64,000 nucleotides of DNA from Flammeovirga aprica JL-4 (lineage in GTDB: Bacteria; Bacteroidota; Bacteroidia; Cytophagales; Flammeovirgaceae). The notes below the pieces were generated by a model. That model was not told the origin of the DNA, made no database searches, and worked only from the letters and a program-made list of their open reading frames with translations. This document shows, in pieces, positions 55,345-63,018 of the stretch (the stretch's first letter is position 1; each line of letters opens with the position of its first letter). The translations under genes were made by a program, and so were the position numbers. Location: NCBI RefSeq assembly GCF_012844305.1, contig NZ_JABANE010000046.1:1-64000 (forward strand). The letters run 5' to 3'.

Positions 55345-57570
55345 ATGAACAATATGAGATATATTACTTTTACAATATTATCCTTACTATCCATTCCACT
55401 GTTGGCACAGACATCAAAAGTAGATGTCAACTTTAATGTGAAGCATACAGTGGGGGAAGTGTCTACTTTTGAAAGAGAAAAATTTATTGGTGTTCACGCC
55501 GGTATTCGTGAAAACGATTGGACAAGGTATGGAAGTTCTAGCCCGTCTGATATCAAAGATGATTTCATGAATAAGAAGAATGTATACTTTGGTAGAAATA
55601 CAGGAAATATTACTTGGAACATCAATTCAGTATTAAATGAAGATCCTAACCGTCCTGGTTTTGTGAACTTGGATGAAGTACGAATAGAAGGGGAGAAACA
55701 TCGAAATAATTACTTAAACAATTCGGCGTATTATAGTTATGCTGATCGCAATAAAACGCACATTTTAGCCACTCAATACCATCCATTCTGGCCTGACGGT
55801 AAATTGACCAACAAAGGATGGGCATTTTCTCAAGCAGATACAGAAGACGAGCCATTTGGTACGGCTACAGGTGAATATTGTGCTCATTTTATCAAAGAGT
55901 TTTACGGTTCAGGATCAGAGATTGCCCCAGAATATTTTGAGGTGATCAACGAGCCGGTTTATGAAATGTTTGGTTGTGAAGACTGCGGTGAAACAGATGA
56001 AGGGTTAGAGAAAATCTTTAAATATCACAACACCATTGCCAAAGAGGTGAAGAAGGTAAACCCCACCCAAAAAGTAGGTGGATTTACAACGGCCTTTCCG
56101 AACTTTGATTACGATAACTTCCAAAGATGGGAGAAGCGCTGGAACAAGTTTATGGATATGGCGGGTGAAAATATGGACTTCTGGTCAATTCACCTTTACG
56201 ACTGGCCGACATTCCAGAATAAAAGAATCATGAGAAAAGGAAGTAACCTAGAAGCAACCTTGGACATGATGGATCATGCAAGTTATGATAAGTTTGGGGT
56301 AGTAAAACCGACTTTAGTATCAGAATACGGAGCTCAAGTGCATTCTATGATGAACAAGCAGTGGTCTTCGGAAAGAGATTGGTACTATTTAGTTTCAACG
56401 AATTCAATGTTGATGACTTTTATGGACAGAACCAACACCATTGCCAAAGCACTTCCGTTTGTCGTATTAAAAGCAACTTGGGGTACTGTGGGTGATGTGC
56501 CGTATAACTGGAGGTTGTTAAGAGGAGAAGATGAGCCGGGCAGTCTTTCAGGAACTTGGATTTATACAGATTTGGTAAAATTCTATGAGCTTTGGTCTGA
56601 GGTAGAAGGAACAAGAGTAGATCATATTTCTGAGAATATTGATATTCAATCAGATGCTTATGTAGATGGAAATATCGCTTATGTAATTCTGAATAATTTG
56701 ACCTTAGAAAATCAATTGGTAGAATTAAACGTAGCGGGATTAGGAGATGACAATGTGGATAATGTAAAAATTAGACACCTGTATAGCAACGGAGGAAAAC
56801 CTGTAATGGAGGAAAATACATTTAATGTAGCACCTGCACAAGCTTCGTTGAAACCAGAATCTACAATGATTATCCGCTATGAGTTGAAATCAAATGTAGA
56901 TGTGAATGAGACTTCTGACGAGACAAAATACTTTGCATCGACATACTACCAACCTATCACAACTGAGGCAATGACTTTTGATTTCTCTAAAATGGATTTA
57001 GTAGAGAATGGTGAAGCAAAACTTAGAATTGGTTTAGGCAGGGCACATGGTCTTTCTTTAAAACCGACGGTAAAAGTAAACGGTCAAGCGGTTGATGTAC
57101 CTCAAAATATCCAAGGTGATTTGCAAACGCAAAGAAGATCTTTCTTTGGTGTGATCGAAATTCCTTTAGACTATGAAACATTGGAAGAAAGTAATACTGT
57201 AAGCATTCAGTTCCCAGATAATGGAGGGCATATCAGTAGTGTGAATATGAGAGTGTATAATTTCAGTCTTCCCATCGAAAGATCATTCAATAGTTTAGAG
57301 CCTCCAACAAGCATTGCAGCAGAACAATTAAAAGAACAAATTCTCCTTTATCCAAATCCTTCAAAAGGTGGCAATGTGAAATTATTCTTCAAAGGGAATA
57401 GCACTATCGACAACTTGAAATTACTGGATATTGCAGGAAGAACGATAGAAACAATTCCTGCTAAAGGAAATGAAATAACAATTAATACAGCTCAATTAAA
57501 ATCAGGTATCTACCTTATTCAAGCACAGATTGATGGTGTGGTAGTATCAAAGAAATTGATGGTAGATTAA
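55345..57570 (+). CDS. GH86 beta-agarase/beta-porphyranase with T9SS sorting domain
   Basis: 741 residues, signal peptide ending LLAQ. GH86 barrel: acid/base Glu203 in YFEVINEPVYE; nucleophile Glu327 in TLVSEYGAQVHS; VYFGRNTGNITW; HLYDWPTFQNKR; LMTFMDRTNTIAKALPF. C-terminal beta-sandwich domains are followed by a type A T9SS sorting domain of about 75 residues (LLYPNPSKGGNVKLFF ... GIYLIQAQIDGVVVSKKLMVD region), so the enzyme is exported to the surface or medium. With the tailless GH86 at 32494 it gives a two-site depolymerisation scheme: outside for polymer, periplasm for oligomers. The pair is clearly homologous but well diverged. The kinase gene starts 10 bp after the stop. Confidence 0.93.
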   Translation: MNNMRYITFTILSLLSIPLLAQTSKVDVNFNVKHTVGEVSTFEREKFIGVHAGIRENDWTRYGSSSPSDIKDDFMNKKNVYFGRNTGNITWNINSVLNEDPNRPGFVNLDEVRIEGEKHRNNYLNNSAYYSYADRNKTHILATQYHPFWPDGKLTNKGWAFSQADTEDEPFGTATGEYCAHFIKEFYGSGSEIAPEYFEVINEPVYEMFGCEDCGETDEGLEKIFKYHNTIAKEVKKVNPTQKVGGFTTAFPNFDYDNFQRWEKRWNKFMDMAGENMDFWSIHLYDWPTFQNKRIMRKGSNLEATLDMMDHASYDKFGVVKPTLVSEYGAQVHSMMNKQWSSERDWYYLVSTNSMLMTFMDRTNTIAKALPFVVLKATWGTVGDVPYNWRLLRGEDEPGSLSGTWIYTDLVKFYELWSEVEGTRVDHISENIDIQSDAYVDGNIAYVILNNLTLENQLVELNVAGLGDDNVDNVKIRHLYSNGGKPVMEENTFNVAPAQASLKPESTMIIRYELKSNVDVNETSDETKYFASTYYQPITTEAMTFDFSKMDLVENGEAKLRIGLGRAHGLSLKPTVKVNGQAVDVPQNIQGDLQTQRRSFFGVIEIPLDYETLEESNTVSIQFPDNGGHISSVNMRVYNFSLPIERSFNSLEPPTSIAAEQLKEQILLYPNPSKGGNVKLFFKGNSTIDNLKLLDIAGRTIETIPAKGNEITINTAQLKSGIYLIQAQIDGVVVSKKLMVD

Positions 57571-57580
57571 TAAAGATAGG

Positions 57581-58579
57581 ATGAAAAAGATAGTAAGTTT
57601 TGGAGAACTTCTGATCAGGTTGTCCTCTCCAGGAAATCAACGATTACAGCAAACCAAATCTCTGAATATTGATTTTGGAGGAGCTGAAGCCAACGTGGCA
57701 GTTTCATTAGGGCAGTTTGGTGATCAAGTAAAATACATCACTAGAGTTCCTAAAAATGACATGGTACTTAGTGCCGTCAGACACTTGAATAGCTTTGGTG
57801 TAGATACTTCTGATATCCTTTACGGAGGAGAAAGAATGGGCCTTTATTATTATGAAAATGGTTCTTGTGGAAGGTCGAGTAAAGTGGTTTATGATAGAGC
57901 TTATTCCTCTACAGCCACTTTGACTAGAGGCATGCTGGATTGGGATACCATATTCAAAGATGCAGATTGGTTTCACTGGTCGGGCATTACACCGGCAGTT
58001 TCAGAAGGAGCAAAAGAGGCCCTTTTGGAAGGTTTGGAAGAAGCGGCAAAGCGTGGTTTGAAGGTTTCTATGGATTATAATTTCAGAGGCAATCTATGGA
58101 AATGGGGAAAAACTGCAGATGAAGTAATGCCGGAACTGATGGAATTCAATCATGTGATGTCTGGTACACACCCTGATGTAGATGTGCTGAATGACAACAT
58201 AGAAGACTATCATTTTCAGATAGAAGGAGACAAGATTATGCAACGTTTTCCACTTTGTAAAATAGTAGTATTTACTTCAAGAGGTGTTATTTCTAACAAC
58301 CATAACACTTGGAGTGGAGCACTTTATGATGGGAAAAAAGTATATAGAAGTCAGCAATATGACCTCACGCATATTGTGGACAGAGTAGGTGGTGGAGATT
58401 CATTTATGGCCGCTTTAATTTATGGATTAAGAAACATAGAGTCATTACAAGAAGTAATTGATTTTGCGATAGCCGCATCTGCCATCAAACATACCATAGA
58501 AGGAGATCAGAATATCTGTTCTGTGGAAGAAGTACAACATTTTATAGCTACAAACGGAACCGGAAAAATAGTCAGATAA
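57581..58579 (+). CDS. kdgK: 2-keto-3-deoxygluconate kinase (PfkB family)
   Basis: 332 residues, ribokinase/PfkB fold, cytoplasmic. N-terminal IVSFGELLIRLSSPG and FGGAEANVAVSLGQFG, and the ATP/anion-hole motif RVGGGDSFMAAL with catalytic Asp273. Length and motifs match Bacteroidota KDG kinases. It phosphorylates 2-keto-3-deoxy-D-gluconate (or the L-galacto isomer) at O6 using ATP. The stop overlaps the aldolase start by one base (TAATG), so the two are translationally coupled. Confidence 0.92.
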   Translation: MKKIVSFGELLIRLSSPGNQRLQQTKSLNIDFGGAEANVAVSLGQFGDQVKYITRVPKNDMVLSAVRHLNSFGVDTSDILYGGERMGLYYYENGSCGRSSKVVYDRAYSSTATLTRGMLDWDTIFKDADWFHWSGITPAVSEGAKEALLEGLEEAAKRGLKVSMDYNFRGNLWKWGKTADEVMPELMEFNHVMSGTHPDVDVLNDNIEDYHFQIEGDKIMQRFPLCKIVVFTSRGVISNNHNTWSGALYDGKKVYRSQQYDLTHIVDRVGGGDSFMAALIYGLRNIESLQEVIDFAIAASAIKHTIEGDQNICSVEEVQHFIATNGTGKIVR

Positions 58580-59262
58580 TGAAATTTTCAAGAATAGAAG
58601 TTGCTCTAAAAATGAAAGAAACAGGTTTTGTGCCCGTTTTCTTTCACAAAGATGTAGAAGTAAGTATCAATATTTTAAAAGCCTGTTATGAAGGCGGAGT
58701 AAGGGTTTTTGAGTTTACCAACAGAGGTGACAATGCCCACGAAATCTTCAGAAAACTGATTGATTACAGAGACGAATTTCTTCCTGATTTAGCATTGGGA
58801 ATAGGTTCAATTGTGGATGCTCCCACAACGGCACTTTACATACAGTCAGGAGCAGACTTTGTTGTTTCTCCACTTGTAAATGAAGAAATGGCAAAAATTT
58901 GTAATCGCAGAAAAGTAGCTTGGAATCCAGGTTGCGGTACCATTTCAGATATTTCAAAAGCAGAAGAATTGGGAGCCGAAGTAGTAAAAGTATTCCCGGC
59001 GACTCAAGTAGGTGGTCCAGGCTTTATCAAAGCGGTAAAAGCACCAATGCCATGGACGAATATTATGCCGACAGGTGGCGTAAAACCCACTTATGAAAAC
59101 CTGAAAGAATGGTTCGATGCAGGTGCCTATTGTGTAGGAATAGGAGGGCAGTTGTTTGTAAAGGCAGCAGACGGATCATTCGACTATCAGCAAATTAAAG
59201 ACTTAGTTTATGATGTACGAATATATATTGAAAAGTTACAGTTAAAAACTGTAGATGTTTGA
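58579..59262 (+). CDS. eda: KDPG aldolase (bifunctional KDPG/KHG aldolase family)
   Basis: 227 residues, class I aldolase. Glu45 lies in FEFTNRG, Schiff-base Lys137 in VVKVFPATQ, and the phosphate site in MPTGGVKPTYENL. It cleaves 2-keto-3-deoxy-6-phosphogluconate to pyruvate and glyceraldehyde 3-phosphate, the final step of AHG catabolism here. It is coupled to the kinase by a one-base overlap and followed by a terminator (59290-59314), so it is the last gene of the main operon. Confidence 0.94.
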   Translation: MKFSRIEVALKMKETGFVPVFFHKDVEVSINILKACYEGGVRVFEFTNRGDNAHEIFRKLIDYRDEFLPDLALGIGSIVDAPTTALYIQSGADFVVSPLVNEEMAKICNRRKVAWNPGCGTISDISKAEELGAEVVKVFPATQVGGPGFIKAVKAPMPWTNIMPTGGVKPTYENLKEWFDAGAYCVGIGGQLFVKAADGSFDYQQIKDLVYDVRIYIEKLQLKTVDV

Positions 59263-59289
59263 TCACATTCTAATTCATTCCATTTAAAG

Positions 59290-59314
59290 AGGGCCATTTT
59301 TTGGTCCTTTTTTT
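59290..59314 (+). terminator. Intrinsic terminator of the agar catabolic operon
   Basis: Stem AGGGCCA / TGGTCCT (one G-T pair), 5-base loop, TTTTTT tail, 27 bp after the aldolase stop codon. Confidence 0.75.
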
Positions 59315-59344
59315 CTTGGTATTCAATTATAAATTGATCGTATT

Positions 59345-59566
59345 GCAAGCTTTCAAAGATCTACTTTCAAGCTACCTTCTTCTTCATTTTTCCATTGATG
59401 AAAAACGAAGCAAAAAATCTAGGCTTAGAAGTCAAAAGCTAAATTCCATTCCTTTCGCCTAAATGATTTTAAACTCGCTACGCTCAAACAGCAAAATCAT
59501 TTTTAACGGCTCACTCCATGAAATTCTTAACGCTTTTCCCTTCAAGGCCGGGTGTGTACTACTAAA
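59345..59566 (+). repeat. Dispersed repeat, family 1, copy C
   Basis: Same orientation as 8441-8656. Shared blocks include TAAATTCCATTCCTTTCGCC, AAATGATTTTAAACTCGCTA and CTTAACGCTTTTCCCTTCAA. An internal inverted repeat AAATGATTTT / AAAATCATTT could form a hairpin. Confidence 0.85.
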
Positions 59567-59660
59567 CTGAAAAAATAGAAATTCTATCATCGGTAAATAT
59601 TCATGAAGGTGGAATTTGTAACTAAAGGATAATAGAAATTTAATTAAAAATAGAAATGAA

Positions 59661-61052
59661 ATGAGACAATTACTTTTACTTACTCTGATATATTTATCAG
59701 GAAGCTCACTCTTCGCACAAAAAGATAAACCCCAAAATATCATCATTATCCTCTCAGATGATGCAGGATATGCAGATTTTGGATTCCAAGGAAGCACCAT
59801 GATGCATACACCCGTTTTGGATAAATTAGCCAAAGAAGGAACAGTTTGTCCCCAAGCCTATGTAGCAGGAGCAGTATGTGGTCCATCAAGAGCCGCATTA
59901 TTAACGGGCAGGTACCAACAGCGATTTGGGTTTGAAGAAAATAATGTGCCCGGTTATATGCAGAACTACTGTTTGGAAGATGATGATATGGGATTGCCTT
60001 TGGAAGAAAAAACCATTGCAGACCATATGAAAACACTTGGCTATACAACGGGTATCATAGGAAAATGGCATATGGGAAATAACGATCAATTTCATCCTTT
60101 AAAAAGAGGCTTTGATTTCTTTTATGGTTTCAGAGGTGGAGCAAGAAGTTATTGGGGTTTCAATGAAAAAAATCCGAACAAGAGAGAGGAAAATAATATG
60201 GAGCGTAATTTCAAAAATTATGAGGAGCCAGACGAATACCTTACAGATGCTTTTGCTAATGAAACTATTGAGTTTATCTCCAAAAATAAAAACAAACCTT
60301 TCTTCCTCTTTTTATCCTACAATGCAGTCCATTCACCATTACACGCTAAAAAAGAGGACTTAGCAAAGTTCCCGGAGTTAGAAGGAAAGCGTAAAAAACT
60401 AGCCGCAATGACCTTGGCAATGGATAGAGCTTGCGGTACTATTTTCGAGCATTTAGAAAAAGAAGGTTTAGCAGATAATACAGTTATAATTTACACCAAT
60501 GATAACGGCGGTCCCACTGATGGAAACTCAGCAGACAATAGCCCATTAAGTGGCACCAAAGCGAGTCATTTGGAAGGAGGAATAAGAGTACCGTTTATCA
60601 TAAAAGTACCCCAACAATCTTTTGGAAAAGAATATGAGCATCCGATCAGCACACTAGATCTTCTGCCACTATGTTATACCATTGGAGGAGGAGATGCAGG
60701 TGAACTAGAAGGCATCGATGGAGTAAACCTCTTGCCTTATTTGTCAAAAGAAATAAAAGAAAAACCACACCCTACATTGTATTGGAAGAAAGAAAACAGA
60801 GGAGCGATCAGACACCACGACTGGAAAATGATCCGCTATCCAGACCGCCCAGCCGAACTATATGATCTTTCAAAAGACATTTCAGAAACCAACAACCTCG
60901 CCACCCAATACCCTGAAATTGTCAAAGAGCTTTATAAGAAATTATTTGAATGGGAAACCACATTGGCAAGGCCAAGATGGCAACTCCAGCGTAAATATGA
61001 AAAGGCGGCAATGGAACGAATTGATCAGTATAAGAAGAAGGTTGTGCATTAG
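59661..61052 (+). CDS. S1-family sulfatase (arylsulfatase A-like)
   Basis: 463 residues, signal peptide ending LFAQ. Asp33-Asp34 (ILSDDAGYADFG), maturation motif C73-G-P-S-R77 followed by AALLTGRYQQRFG, GKWHMG, NAVHSPLHA, and TNDNGGP as the second metal site. A compact single-domain arylsulfatase with the standard family length. It lies directly after the agar/AHG operon but behind its terminator, on the same strand. A role in desulfating agar-type galactans (for example porphyran or sulfated agaro-oligosaccharides) is plausible from position only. It is unlike the three other sulfatases of the window. A sulfatase-maturing enzyme (anSME) needed by all of them is not encoded here. Confidence 0.92.
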   Translation: MRQLLLLTLIYLSGSSLFAQKDKPQNIIIILSDDAGYADFGFQGSTMMHTPVLDKLAKEGTVCPQAYVAGAVCGPSRAALLTGRYQQRFGFEENNVPGYMQNYCLEDDDMGLPLEEKTIADHMKTLGYTTGIIGKWHMGNNDQFHPLKRGFDFFYGFRGGARSYWGFNEKNPNKREENNMERNFKNYEEPDEYLTDAFANETIEFISKNKNKPFFLFLSYNAVHSPLHAKKEDLAKFPELEGKRKKLAAMTLAMDRACGTIFEHLEKEGLADNTVIIYTNDNGGPTDGNSADNSPLSGTKASHLEGGIRVPFIIKVPQQSFGKEYEHPISTLDLLPLCYTIGGGDAGELEGIDGVNLLPYLSKEIKEKPHPTLYWKKENRGAIRHHDWKMIRYPDRPAELYDLSKDISETNNLATQYPEIVKELYKKLFEWETTLARPRWQLQRKYEKAAMERIDQYKKKVVH

Positions 61053-61071
61053 TCATTGGATGAAGAAAAGG

Positions 61072-61110
61072 AATCACCCTGTTTTAAGTTTTTAAGGCAG
61101 GGTGATTTAT
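61072..61110 (+). terminator. Intrinsic terminator after sulfatase
   Basis: Perfect 10-bp stem AATCACCCTG / CAGGGTGATT, 16-base loop, T-rich tail, 20 bp after the stop codon. Confidence 0.8.
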
Positions 61111-61189
61111 TATTTTCAAAAACGTTGTATTTGGATTCAACTACTTCATCCTAAATGAATGAATTTCTATATATTAGTGATTTAAGAAG

Positions 61190-61395
61190 TTCTAGTACAA
61201 AAGTAATCGAGTGTTTCTTGCACCATAGTTAAAACTATGGGCAGGTGATAGGGCAACCTAATCAAGACTAAAGTCTTGAAGGTTGGTAACGGAGGCAACA
61301 CTTTAGTGTTGTTGGAGTCAATATCACCAGCCCATGACTTCAGTCATGGTGCACGTATATTACTGTTCCATTTCTTCTGTCGTACTATTTAAAAC
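61190..61395 (-). repeat. Nested-palindrome REP-like element, family 2, copy 2 (inverted)
   Basis: Four palindromes: CCATAGTTAAAACTATGG (61223-61240), CAAGACTAAAGTCTTG (61263-61278), CAACACTTTAGTGTTG (61296-61311) and CCATGACTTCAGTCATGG (61332-61349). The order and flanks (GAAATGGAACAG type) are the reverse complement of 23515-23720. Homology extends beyond the palindromes on both sides, indicating a unit of about 200 bp. Confidence 0.8.
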
Positions 61396-61430
61396 TAAAC
61401 TTTTTACAAAGAATTTATTCAACACGTAAT

Positions 61431-62957
61431 ATGAAAAGCAAAACTATTACAGCACCAATAGGCTCAAAAGTAGGAGATAAAATCACTATTGAAGGTAACG
61501 ATTACTTAATAGTAGATAACGAATCTTTAAAACAGTATATGAAAGAAGGGAAAAATTGTGAGTTCGTGATTACAACCTTCGTTACAGACCTGTCTTCTGT
61601 AGACTTACCTCCATCATTCAACGATGATATTTCACAATGGGATGTATCAAATGTGACATCATTAAATGACTTATTTTATAAATTATCCTCATTTAATCAA
61701 GATTTATCGAACTGGGATGTCAGTAATGTGATAAAGATGGAAAGAGTATTTTATGGAGCGATCTTATTCAACCAAAATATCTCTAGCTGGAAAGTCAGTA
61801 ACGTTAGATCGATGGATGGAATGTTTGCAGGAGCTTCTTCCTTTAATCAACCTCTGAATGATTGGGATGTATCGAATGTAGGAGATATGACCAATATGTT
61901 TGGAGGTTTTTTTGATGATGATCTGTGGGAGTGGAGAGGAGCATCTTCTTTCAATCAACCTTTGAATAATTGGAACACCTCAAAAGTACTGTTAATGGAT
62001 TCAATGTTTGAGGGTGCGTCTTCATTCAATCAAGATATTTCCTCATGGGATGTCTCTGGTGTTTCCAGAATGAAAGAAATGTTTAGAGTAGCTTCAGATT
62101 TTAATCAGCCTTTAAATACATGGGATGTTTCCAATGTTGAAACGATGGAAGGTATGTTTCAAGGTGCTTTATCATTTAATCAAGATATTTCTTCATGGAA
62201 TACTGCTTCAGTTGATGGAATGAGAAGAATGTTTATGGGGGCAGTATCTTTTAATCAACCCTTAAATACCTGGAATGTTTCTAAGGTTTACTGGATCGAT
62301 GAGATGTTTTGTGAGGCATACGCCTTTAATCAGGAATTGTCGAATTGGGATGTTTCAGGGTGTAAAAGAATGGAGAGAATGTTTGCCGGTGCTAAATCCT
62401 TCAACCAAGATATCTCTTCATGGGATGTATCTAATGTATTAGATATGGTAAGAATGTTTCAAAATGCATCAAGCTTTAACCAACCTTTAAATACTTGGGA
62501 TTTATCTAATGTGACTGAGATTTATCAGTTATTTGATGGAGCCTCCTCTTTTAATCAGGATATCTCTTCTTGGTCTTTTCCTAAAGTAGGAAATGTATCT
62601 GGCTTATTTAGGAATGCAGTGAGTTTTAATCAACCTTTGAATACTTGGGATGCTTCAAAATTTGAATTTATTTCGGAGATGTTTTGCGGGACAATATCCT
62701 TCAACCAAGATCTTTCTTCATGGGATGTATCAGGTGTAAAACAAATGGATTATGTATTTAAAGGTGCAACGAAGTTTAATCAAAATATCTCTTCATGGAA
62801 TGTATCAAAAGTGACATTGATGCGGGAAATGTTTGCAGATGCCGTCGCCTTTAATCAAGATCTATCCGGTTGGGATTTATCCAGTATCAAAAGGATGGAC
62901 TCTATGTTTGATGGAGCAACCTCTTTCAATAAAGAATTTGCTCCCATAAAAAAGTAA
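61431..62957 (+). CDS. DUF285/BspA-like 25-residue-repeat protein without export signal
   Basis: 508 residues. After an N-terminal segment of about 65 residues (MKSKTITAPIGSKVGDKITI start; no signal peptide), 17 consecutive units of about 25 residues follow the pattern FNQ[DP][IL]SxWDVSNVxxMxxMF, plus one partial unit at the end. This is the DUF285 repeat also found in BspA-like surface proteins and Mycoplasma lipoproteins, a short LRR-like solenoid. Unit 4 carries an 11-residue insertion (FFDDDLWEWRG). Units with FNQD and FNQP largely alternate from unit 6 to 15, suggesting duplication of 50-residue pairs. No T9SS tail is present, so the location is uncertain and could be cytoplasmic. Function unknown; binding is the usual role of such solenoids. 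Confidence 0.85.
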   Translation: MKSKTITAPIGSKVGDKITIEGNDYLIVDNESLKQYMKEGKNCEFVITTFVTDLSSVDLPPSFNDDISQWDVSNVTSLNDLFYKLSSFNQDLSNWDVSNVIKMERVFYGAILFNQNISSWKVSNVRSMDGMFAGASSFNQPLNDWDVSNVGDMTNMFGGFFDDDLWEWRGASSFNQPLNNWNTSKVLLMDSMFEGASSFNQDISSWDVSGVSRMKEMFRVASDFNQPLNTWDVSNVETMEGMFQGALSFNQDISSWNTASVDGMRRMFMGAVSFNQPLNTWNVSKVYWIDEMFCEAYAFNQELSNWDVSGCKRMERMFAGAKSFNQDISSWDVSNVLDMVRMFQNASSFNQPLNTWDLSNVTEIYQLFDGASSFNQDISSWSFPKVGNVSGLFRNAVSFNQPLNTWDASKFEFISEMFCGTISFNQDLSSWDVSGVKQMDYVFKGATKFNQNISSWNVSKVTLMREMFADAVAFNQDLSGWDLSSIKRMDSMFDGATSFNKEFAPIKK

Positions 62958-62961
62958 TCAA

Positions 62962-62992
62962 AAAAAAAGCCGGGCGTTGAGTTACAACGCCC
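62962..62992 (-). terminator. Intrinsic terminator for the minus-strand kinase
   Basis: Read on the minus strand: GGGCGTTG / CAACGCCC stem with a 5-base loop, then GGC and a run of eight or more T. It lies 27 bp after the kinase stop codon and also closely follows the DUF285 gene on the other strand. Confidence 0.8.
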
Positions 62993-63018
62993 CATCACTA
63001 CCCCATTAACATCACCTT

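Larger units (their letters stand above)
59263..59660. other. Intergenic region with terminator and family-1 repeat
   Basis: 398 bases holding the operon terminator, a family-1 repeat (59345-59566), and about 95 bases in which the promoter of the following sulfatase is expected. No other element was recognised. Confidence 0.5.
61053..61430. other. Intergenic region with terminator and REP-like element
   Basis: 378 bases holding the sulfatase terminator (61072-61110) and the inverted family-2 repeat (61190-61395), leaving only about 35 bases before the next start codon. The promoter of that gene may therefore lie within or before the repeat. Confidence 0.5.

Noticed and set aside
61620..62950. 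Regular ~75-bp spacing that could suggest a CRISPR-like array
   Set aside because: The repeats are in-frame, variable codons of a DUF285 solenoid; there are no unique spacers between identical repeats.
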